Position numbers and translations under genes: made by a program. From positions 1 to 64,000 of the forward strand of contig NZ_JANUGY010000007.1 in the NCBI RefSeq assembly GCF_024756235.1: DNA of 64,000 nucleotides. Direction: 5' to 3'. Source of the DNA: Massilia kyonggiensis. Lineage in GTDB: Bacteria; Pseudomonadota; Gammaproteobacteria; Burkholderiales; Burkholderiaceae_D. Under the pieces are notes generated by a model that was not told the DNA's origin, ran no database searches, and saw only the letters and a program-made list of their open reading frames with translations. Shown one piece after another: positions 25,303-33,548 of this stretch (within the stretch, counting starts at the first letter, position 1; every line of letters starts with the position of its first letter).

Positions 25303-25421
25303 ATGTTTTTCAACGGATGGGACAGCATCATGCGTGTCGCCGTAGTTGGCGTCCTCGCCTACGCGGGCCTCGTCCTGATGTGCGCAGCGTCACGGACGCC
25401 CGGTAAAAGGCGACCGACGCC
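25303..25421 (+). pseudogene. truncated DUF421 (YetF/YcaP-like) gene remnant
   Basis: The first ~35 codons (MFFNGWDSIMRVAVVGVLAY onward) match the N-terminus of DUF421 membrane proteins, down to a GKR that corresponds to the conserved RISGKR. Homology then stops and the frame runs on antisense into the neighbouring mscS gene. A strong GAGGAG (25292-25297) is still present, so the stub may be translated. The rest of the gene, normally about 150 or more residues, is missing, probably through a deletion whose junction is near 25400-25420. Confidence 0.6.
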
Positions 25422-26393
25422 TCATGAGTCGGGCGCCCGCTTCCCGTCAGCCAGCGTCCGCAATGCCTCGCCCAGCCGGGCCGGTGCCGGAACTTCGACT
25501 TTGCCCGCCGGCCAGCCTTCGCGCTGGCGGCGGCGGTCCCCGTCCGTCGCTTCGGTCTGGTCGTGGAACAGTACCTGGTGGGTGGGGAACGGAAGATCGA
25601 TCCCCTGCGCGGCGAGGGCCGCTTTCACGCTTTCCAGCACCTTGTCCTGCAGGTCCAGCGCATCCGCCCGGCGCGGCGGTTTGATCCACCAGCGGATGCG
25701 GATCCTGACGCCCGCATCCACGTAATCCATGACCAGGGCATCCGGCGCCGGCTCCGCCTCGACGCCCGCTACGGCGCGGATGGCCTCGAGCATCACTCGT
25801 TTGGCAGTGGCGATGTCGTCGCCGTTGCCGATCACCACGTCGTACTGGAGGCGTCGCTCGGGGTAGGCCGTGTTGACGATGAACGAGCCCTTGTACAGGT
25901 CGGCATTCGGGATGATCACCAGGCGGCCGTCGTACGTCCGCATCTTGGTGGCGCGCGTTTCGATCTGCTCGATCGTGCCCTCGAAATTGCCGAAGACGAT
26001 CTGGTCGCCGATCCGGAACGGCTCGGTCAGCAGGATTAGAATGCCCGCCAGGAAATTCTCGAAGATGTCCTTGAAGGCGAAGCCGATGGCGATGCCGGTG
26101 ATGCCCAGCGCGCTCACGAGGTTGGCCGGCGTGAACGACGGGAACGCGATCGTGATCGCGAGCAGCAGGCCCAGCATTCCGATGCCCCATTGCGTCATCC
26201 GGCCCAGCACGAGCACGAGGTTGCGGTGGTATTTCTTCGCATTGAAGCGCTGCACCAGCTTGCGGACGACGGTGGCTGCGAGCAGGAACAGCAGGAATAC
26301 GAGCAGGGCGATGGCCAGGTTCGGCAACAGGCGCATGGCGTTGGTGCCGAGGGAGTTCAGGCGTTGGTAGGCGATGGCGATCTCGGCGTTCAT
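25422..26393 (-). CDS. small-conductance mechanosensitive channel (MscS family)
   Basis: A 323-aa MscS-type channel with compact architecture: about three N-terminal helices, the pore helix region SALGITGIAIGFAFKDIFENFLAG, then the beta domain (PFRIGDQIVFGNFEGTIEQIETRATKMRTYDGRLVIIPNADLY in pieces). A charged C-terminal tail (about 285-323) is unusual for minimal MscS. Its ATG overlaps the DUF2254 stop (ATGA at 26390-26393), so the two are translated together. This is the second MscS paralogue in 7 kb. Confidence 0.92.
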   Translation of the reverse strand: MNAEIAIAYQRLNSLGTNAMRLLPNLAIALLVFLLFLLAATVVRKLVQRFNAKKYHRNLVLVLGRMTQWGIGMLGLLLAITIAFPSFTPANLVSALGITGIAIGFAFKDIFENFLAGILILLTEPFRIGDQIVFGNFEGTIEQIETRATKMRTYDGRLVIIPNADLYKGSFIVNTAYPERRLQYDVVIGNGDDIATAKRVMLEAIRAVAGVEAEPAPDALVMDYVDAGVRIRIRWWIKPPRRADALDLQDKVLESVKAALAAQGIDLPFPTHQVLFHDQTEATDGDRRRQREGWPAGKVEVPAPARLGEALRTLADGKRAPDS

Positions 26394-27673
26394 GGGGTGT
26401 TCCGGAAGTGGTGGGCGGTCGAGCCGGGTCCGCTCCAGTAAGCGGCGTGGCGTGCACGTACCCGTTCGATGTCGTCTGGAAAATTCAGCGCCCGTTCGGC
26501 ACGGCGCAGTGCGAGGTCGGCATGGCGCCGCGCGTCCGCGCGTAGCGCAGGATGCTCCCGCCCGAGTTCGCCGAGGTGGCGTTGCAGGCGCAGTGCCACT
26601 TCCACGATGCCCGCGCCGTCGCGGGCGATGGCGTTAAAGGCGTCGTCGAACAATTCGTCCAGCGCCAGCGCGGGGACGGCCACGAGGTCGCACGTCGGCG
26701 CCTCAGCCGCTTCCTCAGGCGCCAGGCCGGCGAACAGGCGGTGGAGCGAGCCCAGCACGCCGATCGCCGTGCCGGGGTCGTTGATGCCGGGGGAGAGCGC
26801 GCGCCCGGCGATTTCCGCCAGCACGACCATGCCGAAGCGGGGATCGCCGTCGAACTGGCGCTGGCTGCCGATCGTGAACGCCTGCGCGAACGCCGCGCGC
26901 GCGGAGGCTTTGTCGATGGCCTGCGTGCCGTGCAGGCGGCACAGCGCGCGCGCCGGACTCACGTAGGCGCCTGGCAGCACGGCCACGCCGACGCGTATTG
27001 CGTGGTCGGCGGCCAGCCGCTGCAGGCGCGCCATGTCGATGTGCTGGACGTAGCCAATGCGGTCGCTGTGTATCGCGACTCCCGCCACGGAGGACTCGTC
27101 CGCGACGCCGCCCAGCCGCGGCTGATGCAGGCGACGTGCCAGCGCCGCGGCCGTCGCCCGCTCTACCTTGTCGACGATCGCCCCGATGCGGCCCAGCCTG
27201 GCGATCCGGTCGACCCAGCGGACGAACGTCAGGACCACGATCACGAGGACGACCACCATCAGCACGAACAGCGTGAAGCGCCCGGCCCGCCCGTAATAGC
27301 CGTTCATGGCGGCGCTGATGCCCACGACGCTGAAGATGAAGGCGCCAACGAACGTCGACAGGGCGTTCTGGGACACGTCGTCGGCGACGATCAGCGGAAA
27401 GGCTCTCGCGGTGGCGATCTGTCCGGCCGATGCGTAGGCGGACACCATCGAGGCGACCGCGAACGTCGCGACCGCCAGCATGCCCGCCGCGATGATCTTT
27501 AATAGCTCGATGACTGAGGCCTGGGTCACCTCCGGCACCGAGCCGTCGACCACCATACGGTCCGCCAGGTGCGCGAGCAGTACCCCGGCGACCGACAGGG
27601 CGCAGGCGAACAGCGGCTTGATCCACAATCGTTCGCGGAGGCGGCTGAGCAGGAATCGGAGGCGTTCTCGCAT
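26390..27673 (-). CDS. DUF2254 domain membrane protein
   Basis: A 427-aa protein matching DUF2254: four predicted helices in the first ~150 residues (IKPLFACALSVAGVLLAHLA, IIAAGMLAVATFAVASMVSA, FVGAFIFSVVGISAAM, LFVLMVVVLVIVVLTFVRW) and a long soluble C-terminal part containing the family's SPGINDPGTAIGVL segment. Biochemical function is not established. The ATG at 27673 is preferred over an in-frame TTG two codons upstream. Translationally coupled to the downstream mscS. Confidence 0.85.
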   Translation of the reverse strand: MRERLRFLLSRLRERLWIKPLFACALSVAGVLLAHLADRMVVDGSVPEVTQASVIELLKIIAAGMLAVATFAVASMVSAYASAGQIATARAFPLIVADDVSQNALSTFVGAFIFSVVGISAAMNGYYGRAGRFTLFVLMVVVLVIVVLTFVRWVDRIARLGRIGAIVDKVERATAAALARRLHQPRLGGVADESSVAGVAIHSDRIGYVQHIDMARLQRLAADHAIRVGVAVLPGAYVSPARALCRLHGTQAIDKASARAAFAQAFTIGSQRQFDGDPRFGMVVLAEIAGRALSPGINDPGTAIGVLGSLHRLFAGLAPEEAAEAPTCDLVAVPALALDELFDDAFNAIARDGAGIVEVALRLQRHLGELGREHPALRADARRHADLALRRAERALNFPDDIERVRARHAAYWSGPGSTAHHFRNTP

Positions 27674-27834
27674 TGGCAATCGGTTCGGCGGGCGCTACGT
27701 GCCCTTTCCCTCAGCCTGAGGCAAGGGACAGAAACCGTCCGTTCGCTTGCGTACGGTAGGATGCGTGCATCCGCCTTTTTCTATGCCAATATTCAAGCTC
27801 ATCCATTATCGCGCCTGGCCGTCAGGAGGTTCGT

Positions 27835-29073
27835 TTGTCCGAAGTCATCCCCATCGTTCTCGCGATCACGGCGTTGATCGCATGGTTCAACGCTCGGTTC
27901 CTGAAGCTGCCGTCGACCATCGGCGTGATGGCGGCGGCGCTGATCCTGTCGGCAGCGGCCCTCATGCTCGACCGGCTCGGCGTGGATACGCCGCACGCGC
28001 TCGGTGCGGAGCTGCTGAGCCAGTTCGATTTTTCGGATGTGCTGATGCAGGGCATGCTCAGCGTGCTGCTGTTCGCGGGCGCGCTGCAGGTCGACTTGCG
28101 CGAGCTGGCCGCGTACCGCTGGCCGATCGCTTTGCTCGCCGTGGGCGGGACGCTGGCGGCCGCGTTGCTGGTCGGCTTCGGCCTGTACGCCGTGTTGCCC
28201 GCAATCGGCCTGCCTCTGCCGCTTGAATATTGCCTGGTATTCGGTGCACTGATCGCTCCGACCGACCCGATCTCCGTCACCGGCCTGTTGCGCAAGCTGG
28301 GGGCACCGCATAATCTCGAAACGGTGATTTCGGGCGAATCGCTGTTCAACGACGGTGTGGGAATCGTCGTGTTCGTTGTCATGGCCGAGCTGGCAGCCAG
28401 CCACCATGTGCCGGCGGCGGGCGACGTCGCCCTGCTGTTGCTGCGCGAAGCAGGCGGGGGCATCCTGTTTGGCATGGTGCTGGGCTACCTGGCCTATTGT
28501 CTGCTGGCTGCCATCGACAGCTATCAGGAAGAGGTCCTGATCACGGTCGCGACGGTGCTCGGTGGCTATGCACTGGCGCATTCGCTCGGGGTGTCGGGAC
28601 CGCTGGCCATGGTAGCCGCCGGCATTCTCATTGGCAACCTCGGGCGGCAGCACGCCATGTCGAGCAAGACCGAGGAGCACGTGGACCAGTTCTGGGAATT
28701 GCTCGATGCGATTTTCAACGCGATCCTTTTCGTGCTGATCGGTTTCGAGGCGATGGTGTTGCCGTTGTCGGGTACGTTACTGGCCGGCGGCGTGGCGGCG
28801 ATTATCGTCACGCTGGGAGCGCGACTGCTTACGGCCGGTCTGCCGGTGGCGTGGTTCCAGCGCCGCGGCAGCCTGCCAAAGGGGGCGTGGCAGGTGTTCA
28901 CTTGGGGCGGGCTGCGCGGTGGCATCTCCGTGGCACTCGCGCTGTCCTTGCCGCCGAGCCCGTATCGGGATGTCCTGGTCACGGTGACCTATGTGGTGGT
29001 GGTCTTTTCGGTTATGGTGCAGGGGATGACGACCGGGCCGCTGGTGCGAAAATTGGTGCCCTGCACAGACTGA
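27835..29073 (+). CDS. CPA1-family Na+/H+ antiporter (NhaP-like)
   Basis: A 412-aa cation:proton antiporter with about twelve helices. CPA1 marks are clear: FGALIAPTDPISVTGLLRK and GESLFNDGVGIVVFVV with the Asn-Asp pair that coordinates the ion, plus FTWGGLRGGISVALALSLP. The start is a TTG at 27835, decided by a strong CAGGAGGT (27822-27829) six bases upstream; no ATG is suitably placed. With NhaA it gives the locus two unrelated Na+ exporters. It is divergent from DUF2254/mscS. Confidence 0.92.
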   Translation: MSEVIPIVLAITALIAWFNARFLKLPSTIGVMAAALILSAAALMLDRLGVDTPHALGAELLSQFDFSDVLMQGMLSVLLFAGALQVDLRELAAYRWPIALLAVGGTLAAALLVGFGLYAVLPAIGLPLPLEYCLVFGALIAPTDPISVTGLLRKLGAPHNLETVISGESLFNDGVGIVVFVVMAELAASHHVPAAGDVALLLLREAGGGILFGMVLGYLAYCLLAAIDSYQEEVLITVATVLGGYALAHSLGVSGPLAMVAAGILIGNLGRQHAMSSKTEEHVDQFWELLDAIFNAILFVLIGFEAMVLPLSGTLLAGGVAAIIVTLGARLLTAGLPVAWFQRRGSLPKGAWQVFTWGGLRGGISVALALSLPPSPYRDVLVTVTYVVVVFSVMVQGMTTGPLVRKLVPCTD

Positions 29074-29820
29074 GCATTGAAGGTTGCCACACACACCGCG
29101 CGAACGAACGTTGTGGTGGAAAGTGCAACGCTCAGCTAACTTGTTTTCCGTAAAGAGAACGCGGTCTGCGATGCGACGATGTCAGCAAGCTTTCGATTCA
29201 TCACGAACTTACATGGTTTGGGTCGTCGTCCCTGATCCCATGCTCGCTGGTCCGCTAGACCGGTTCGATAGGCCTCAATGCCACCGTTCCGCTTGATCTC
29301 TCGACTGATTGTCTCAGCCAGAATCCTCTCTTCTGACGAATGGTTGCGATCAAACAGCTGGGCAATCTTTTGAAGGAATCGCCTTGCCGCCATCGCTCCC
29401 ACATCTGTGCCTTCTGGCTGTCCGAATAATAGATCCGAGGCTTTCGCTTCATGTGAACACTCCTCCATACGCCTCAGAGTGTTGCGGTCACCAGTTGAAT
29501 CCAAGGTCGGACTCGGTCCTTCGACTTAGAATAGTAGATTGCGTCGATGAAAGTTACGGAGCGTCACGAGCGGCCGGATCTGACCTGTTGCGGATGTTTA
29601 CTTGCTGCAGTGTTTTCCAGTAAATCGACTAAATAATATAAATCGTTTACTTTATTTGATCGCGTCCATGGCGGAAAGCGAGGTCGAGGGGGCGTTATGG
29701 CAGTACGTGAACGTTGTCGCAGCCGGCGAATTGTTGAGTTACGTCGGTGTAGCTTTCGGCGTAGGTTTCTGTATTCGGCGCTGTTGCTCATTCAAGAATA
29801 CACCCATGCATCATGGCGGG
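29074..29820. other. 747-bp interval with IS30 remnant and AT-rich non-coding DNA
   Basis: Apart from the IS30-type transposase remnant described separately, no gene is supported. The part from about 29590 to 29680 is unusually AT-rich for this genome and contains TAATAT/TATAAA-like elements and a spaced GTAAA...TTTAC dyad, compatible with leftover insertion-sequence DNA or a promoter for the acetyltransferase gene. An open frame continues upstream of that gene through this area but its residues do not look like a protein domain. Confidence 0.45.
29140..29452 (-). pseudogene. IS30-family transposase remnant, frameshifted and deleted
   Basis: The start codes KRKPRIYYSDSQKAQMWERW, the typical N-terminus of IS30-type transposases (HTH region). 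After about 27 residues the match moves to another frame, where LFDRNHSS and then TISREIKRNGG, AYRTGLADQRAWDQ and RRPKPCKFVMNRKLADIVAS continue the same protein. The usual stretch between these parts is missing, and the frame closes before the DDE catalytic domain. The element is therefore dead. Its upstream terminal repeat may lie near 29480-29510 but could not be confirmed. Confidence 0.72.
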
Positions 29821-30438
29821 ATGAAGACCGTCCCCCTCGCAGGCCGCCACGTGCGGCTCGAACCGTTTGACGAGACGCTCCGCGAACCCGTGCGCAGCGC
29901 GCTCGATTGCGATCCCGACGCATGGCGGCTGTTCGCGATCAACGGGCAGGGCGAGGGCTTCGACGGCTGCTGGGACAGTCTCAACGCCCAGGTGGCGCAG
30001 GGCGGCTGGATCGCCTATGCGGTCCGCAACGCGGCGACCGGCACCGTCGTCGGCACCACCAGCTTCCTGAACATCAAGCCCACGCGCCAGACCGTGGAAA
30101 TCGGCGGCACCTTCATCCACCCGGACGTGCGGTCCACGCTCGTCAACGTGGAAGCGAAATACCTGATGCTGGCGCACGCGTTCGCCAGCGGCATGCGCCG
30201 CGTGGAGCTGCTGACCGACGCGCGCAACGTGCGCAGCCAGGCCGCCATCGCGAAACTGGGCGCCGTGCGCGAAGGCGTGCTGCGGCGCGAACGGGTCACG
30301 TGGACGGGCCACGTGCGCGACAGCGTGCTGTTCGCGATCACGGACCTCGATTGGCCGGACGTGCGGGCGCGCCTGGAGCAACGGATCGGGATCCATGGCG
30401 CCGGAACGTCCCGGGCGTGCAGCCGTATTCTTCCTTGA
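29821..30438 (+). CDS. GNAT family N-acetyltransferase (RimJ/RimL type)
   Basis: A 205-aa acetyltransferase using acetyl-CoA. Family features are the start VPLAGRHVRLEPFDETL, central GTVVGTTSFLNIKPTRQTVEIG and the C-terminal RRVELLTDARNVRSQAAIAKLGAVREGVLRRE in pieces, typical of the RimJ/RimL branch, which acetylates protein N-termini or small amines. An ATG at 29806 is an alternative start. The last ~100 bp overlap the 3' end of the AraC gene on the opposite strand, so the final ~30 residues are probably not part of the fold. Confidence 0.85.
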   Translation: MKTVPLAGRHVRLEPFDETLREPVRSALDCDPDAWRLFAINGQGEGFDGCWDSLNAQVAQGGWIAYAVRNAATGTVVGTTSFLNIKPTRQTVEIGGTFIHPDVRSTLVNVEAKYLMLAHAFASGMRRVELLTDARNVRSQAAIAKLGAVREGVLRRERVTWTGHVRDSVLFAITDLDWPDVRARLEQRIGIHGAGTSRACSRILP

Positions 30439-31528
30439 ACAGCTTGTTGAAATACGAGACGTTGGCATAACCGACCGCGAATGCGATGTCCGCGATGGGC
30501 ATGCCCGCGTGGTCGGTCAGCAGTCGCGCCGCTTCCGTCAGCCGCAACTGGTTGACGTAGGCCGTGAAGGTCATGCCGAGCTCCGCCTTCAGGATCTCGT
30601 TGACCTTTTCGCGGTCCGCGCCGATCCGTGCGGTCACGCTCGCCATGTCCAGTTCGGGATCCCTGTAACGGGTGCCGATGTACTGCAGGATGGCGGCCTT
30701 TTCCTTGTCCTTGAACGGCTCCAGCGTCAATTGCCGGTATGCGGAGAACTGCCGGTCGCTTTTCAGCTGCGCGTCCAGGCTGGCGAGTAGCGCCCGGGAG
30801 TGTCCCCGCAAGAACCAGACGGCGAACGCGACCCAGCCGATCGTCGAGATGACCGCCAGCGCCGCGACGTAGCGCCGATCGCGCCCGTGCAGCGTGAAGT
30901 CGCTGATCTCGACGCGGGAAACGGTGTCGCGCGGGCTCTTCTGGCTGATGCCGAACATGAACCTCGCAACCCGTCCCAGGTCGTAGGACTGGCGCGACGG
31001 GTCGACCTTCGACGTCTGGAACCACCACGGCGGAATCGTGAGGCGGGTCAGGTCCAGCGACACCGGCGTTCCGCTCTCGCTGCACGAGAAGTAGGTGTGC
31101 GGCGACGGGTAGGTATGAAACATGCCCGGCGTCGAGACGGCCGGGTCGAAGGTGGACAGGCCGAACAGCAGGGAATTGGCGGGCGCGCACCGGGCGACGA
31201 ACGTGACGGTGGTGTACCTCGACAGATCCGCCGGCCCGCGCGCATCCTCCAGCAGCATTTCTGCCGCCACGAAGGGATAACTCGCGGCGGGCGTGACCCT
31301 GAAATCGAAGCGGAGCGACTGCCGGCCCGGTTCGAGGATGCGGATGGTCGACGTCCCGCCGAGGATGGCATCCGTGACGACGTTCGGCCGCCACTGCACG
31401 CCGCCCCGTTCCCTGGGAATGAGCGAGACGGACGGATGGCTTTGGCGGATGCAGAACCAGGCGAGCAGCGCATCGGCTGCCAGGACGAGGATGAGCGCAA
31501 CCAACGCCTTCTTGTAGAACTCTTGCAT
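30338..31528 (-). CDS. membrane-anchored AraC-type regulator with periplasmic sensor domain (paralogue 1)
   Basis: A 396-aa one-component transmembrane regulator. A helix at about 8-26 is followed by a periplasmic beta-rich domain of about 190 residues (SLRFDFRVTPA, TTVTFVARCAPANSLLFG, SLDLTRLTIPPWW), a second helix at about 225-243, and a cytosolic C-terminal AraC domain (about 290-380; ADIAFAVGYANVSYFNKLFK). The start at 31528 is chosen because the paralogue ending at 33549 begins MQHFYRKAL and this one MQEFYKKAL; an ATG at 31537 is also in frame. Signal and targets are unknown. The gene next upstream encodes a polysaccharide deacetylase. Confidence 0.85.
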   Translation of the reverse strand: MQEFYKKALVALILVLAADALLAWFCIRQSHPSVSLIPRERGGVQWRPNVVTDAILGGTSTIRILEPGRQSLRFDFRVTPAASYPFVAAEMLLEDARGPADLSRYTTVTFVARCAPANSLLFGLSTFDPAVSTPGMFHTYPSPHTYFSCSESGTPVSLDLTRLTIPPWWFQTSKVDPSRQSYDLGRVARFMFGISQKSPRDTVSRVEISDFTLHGRDRRYVAALAVISTIGWVAFAVWFLRGHSRALLASLDAQLKSDRQFSAYRQLTLEPFKDKEKAAILQYIGTRYRDPELDMASVTARIGADREKVNEILKAELGMTFTAYVNQLRLTEAARLLTDHAGMPIADIAFAVGYANVSYFNKLFKEEYGCTPGTFRRHGSRSVAPGAPARPANRGP

Positions 31529-31540
31529 GGGCCTCATTGG

Positions 31541-31565
31541 TGATTCCCCCGCGCGGGGGGAATCA
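31541..31565. repeat. GC-rich hairpin between deacetylase and membrane AraC genes
   Basis: TGATTCCCCC (31541-31550), loop GCGC, then GGGGGGAATCA (31555-31565) form a nearly perfect stem. It lies 9 bp after the deacetylase stop and 12 bp before the AraC start, both on the minus strand. There is no U-tract on the minus strand, so it may slow, attenuate or stabilise the transcript rather than terminate it fully. Confidence 0.6.
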
Positions 31566-31574
31566 TTTTACCTG

Positions 31575-32990
31575 TCACTGCGTCCAGCTCAGCGCTTGCG
31601 CGTCCAGCGCGACTTCGTAATAGCCGCGGCGATCCCAGGTCAGGGGCTTGCCGTTCTGCGACAGCGTACCGCCGTTCACCACGACACGCAGCGTGCGGCC
31701 CGGCGGGAAGTTGGCCGGCAGCGTCCAGCGCCACGTGGTCGTGCCGGCACTGGTCGTGGGCGTGGCCGCCTGCAGCAGCTGCTGGCCGCGCCAGTAGGCG
31801 CCGATATTGACCACGCTGTCGATCCAGACCGTGCCCAGCGCCTTGGCATGGGCCATGTTGTCGGTGACCGCGCCGATGTTCACGCCGCCGCCCCAGTCCT
31901 GGGTGGTGGGCAGCAGCGTGTGGAACAGGTAGATCATCCAGCGGCCCTGGCTCGCGGCGGTGTCGAACTTCGACGCGTCGGCCGGGAACTCGGCGAGCGG
32001 CAGGTTCTGCGCGTCGGCCCCCGGGCCGGGCGCCACCATGCCCGGCCAGACGCCGCGCGAGACGAGGAAGCGCGATGCGGCGGCCGGCTTGTAGTCCGTG
32101 TCGCCGAACGGGTAGGCGGACGTCCAGACCGCGGACTGTCCGAGCTTGGTGCGGATGTAGACGCCGGTGTCGTCGAACTCGGCGCCGGCGCTGCCCAGGC
32201 TGGCCGGGCAGGTGTTGGGATCGTTGTCCGTCAGTTCCGCGGCCCGGCAGTGGTGCGTCGTATGGTTGCCGATTTCCGAGCCCTGGGCGACGGCGTCCTT
32301 CCAGGTGGCGTCGTAGTTGGGATACCAGTTGGCGACCGGGTTGACGTAATAGGTGACGCGGACGCGCTGCGCCTTCAGGTCGGGATAGTGATCGATCTGC
32401 GACGGCTGGGAGTCGTCGAAGGTGTAGGACAGGGCGGACTTGAAGCCGGCCCAGTCGAGCACGCGCAGCCCGGGTTGCCCCGTGGCGCCGGCGGGGCGGG
32501 CCACGTCGCTCGGGGCGAGCGGCAGCGGCAGGCCGGCCGTGCCGCCATCGTTCCACGCAAGTACTTGTACCTTCAGCGGGGCCTGGCTGGTGCGCTGGCC
32601 ATCGCTGACCTGCACGCTGAGGTCATAGTCATTGTGGCCATCGGCGTCGGCGGGATGCGCGGTGTCCGGCGCCTGCCGGAACGACAGGGCGCCGGTCGCG
32701 GGATCGATCTTGAAGCGCGCCGCGTCGCTGCCGGCGATGGACCACGTGGCGGTGCGTCCGCCGGCGACGGTCGCCGACGGGATCAGGAAGGTCGCGGTCA
32801 GGCCTTCGTGGACGCTCAGGGTGGCCGGCATCGTCAGGACGGGGGCAGCAGCGGCCGCGCCGCCGGCGCCCGCCTGGACGTCGGGACCGTTGACGGTACT
32901 GCCGCCCGCACTGCTGCCTCCGCTGCAGCCTGAAAGAAACGCCACCAGCAGGGCAGGGATGGCGGCCTGGATGTTGTACTTCCTGTTCAA
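31575..32990 (-). CDS. polysaccharide deacetylase family lipoprotein with cadherin-like domain
   Basis: A 471-aa exported protein. The lipoprotein signal ends in LVAFLSGC, followed by a Gly/Ser/Ala linker. Residues about 50-140 look like a cadherin-type Ig fold (FKIDPATGALSFRQAPD, YDLSVQVSDGQRTSQ). The NodB-type deacetylase part follows, with SYTFDDSQ and EIGNHTTHH giving the metal Asp/His set, then a short C-terminal beta domain. It probably de-N-acetylates a surface or environmental glycan. The start is a TTG at 32990 with AGGAG eight bases upstream; an earlier in-frame TTG at 33005 would place that ribosome site inside the gene. Confidence 0.83.
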   Translation of the reverse strand: MNRKYNIQAAIPALLVAFLSGCSGGSSAGGSTVNGPDVQAGAGGAAAAAPVLTMPATLSVHEGLTATFLIPSATVAGGRTATWSIAGSDAARFKIDPATGALSFRQAPDTAHPADADGHNDYDLSVQVSDGQRTSQAPLKVQVLAWNDGGTAGLPLPLAPSDVARPAGATGQPGLRVLDWAGFKSALSYTFDDSQPSQIDHYPDLKAQRVRVTYYVNPVANWYPNYDATWKDAVAQGSEIGNHTTHHCRAAELTDNDPNTCPASLGSAGAEFDDTGVYIRTKLGQSAVWTSAYPFGDTDYKPAAASRFLVSRGVWPGMVAPGPGADAQNLPLAEFPADASKFDTAASQGRWMIYLFHTLLPTTQDWGGGVNIGAVTDNMAHAKALGTVWIDSVVNIGAYWRGQQLLQAATPTTSAGTTTWRWTLPANFPPGRTLRVVVNGGTLSQNGKPLTWDRRGYYEVALDAQALSWTQ

Positions 32991-33080
32991 GATGGTCTCC
33001 TGCAATCGTTGTTGTGGATCCCGAATCGTAGGGATCGAGCGGATGGCGCTCTAACGCTTATTGCGGAAAATTCCATCGTG

Positions 33081-33100
33081 TGCAGGAATTTGCAGGAATT
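33081..33100. repeat. tandem 10-bp direct repeat upstream of the deacetylase gene
   Basis: TGCAGGAATT occurs twice head to tail at 33081-33100, about 90 bp before the deacetylase start. Tandem half-sites in phase with one helical turn are typical of AraC-type operators, and AraC-type genes lie on both sides. Inferred. Confidence 0.45.
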
Positions 33101-33129
33101 TCGGCAGATTGTTTTAGAAGCGGACCTTG

Positions 33130-33531
33130 TCACGTTCCGCGATTGATCTTCCAGGGTACGCCGAACCTGTCGATGACAATGGCATAGCGGGAAGACCAGA
33201 ACGTCCGCTGCGGCGCCAGGATCACCTGCCCATTGGTTTGCAGCGCACTAAAGTAAGCATCGACTTTGTCTTCCGAATCGACACCGAGCAACACATAGAA
33301 GCCTGCCGGCCTTTTGTAATTGTGCGCTTCGACATCGGCGCCAGCCAGCTCGACCCCATCGATGCAGATATTTGCATGAACGATGTGACGTCCCGGACGC
33401 GTCTCCGATGCCGGGATCGGTGAATCGGCGACCTTGAGCATCGTACCGATACGCCCGCCGAGATGTGCTGCGTAAAAGTTGAATGCCTCTTCGCATTCGC
33501 CGTTGTAGTCAATGTGAAATGATAAGCTCAT
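33130..33531 (-). CDS. VOC family (PhnB-like) protein
   Basis: A 133-aa vicinal-oxygen-chelate fold protein of the PhnB/3-dmu-9_3-mt type: YNGECEEAFNFYAAHLGG at the start, a central HIVHANICIDGVELAGAD and the C-terminal FWSSRYAIVIDRFGVPWKIN. Such proteins bind small metabolites, and many have no assigned reaction. The usual metal ligands of true glyoxalase I are not obvious. It sits between the deacetylase and the second membrane AraC gene, on the same strand. Confidence 0.87.
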   Translation of the reverse strand: MSLSFHIDYNGECEEAFNFYAAHLGGRIGTMLKVADSPIPASETRPGRHIVHANICIDGVELAGADVEAHNYKRPAGFYVLLGVDSEDKVDAYFSALQTNGQVILAPQRTFWSSRYAIVIDRFGVPWKINRGT

Positions 33532-33548
33532 CGTCTATATGCTTTCGT

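Noticed and set aside
29602..29820. N-terminal extension of the acetyltransferase to 29602
   Set aside because: The extra ~70 residues come from AT-rich non-coding DNA and match no part of the GNAT fold.
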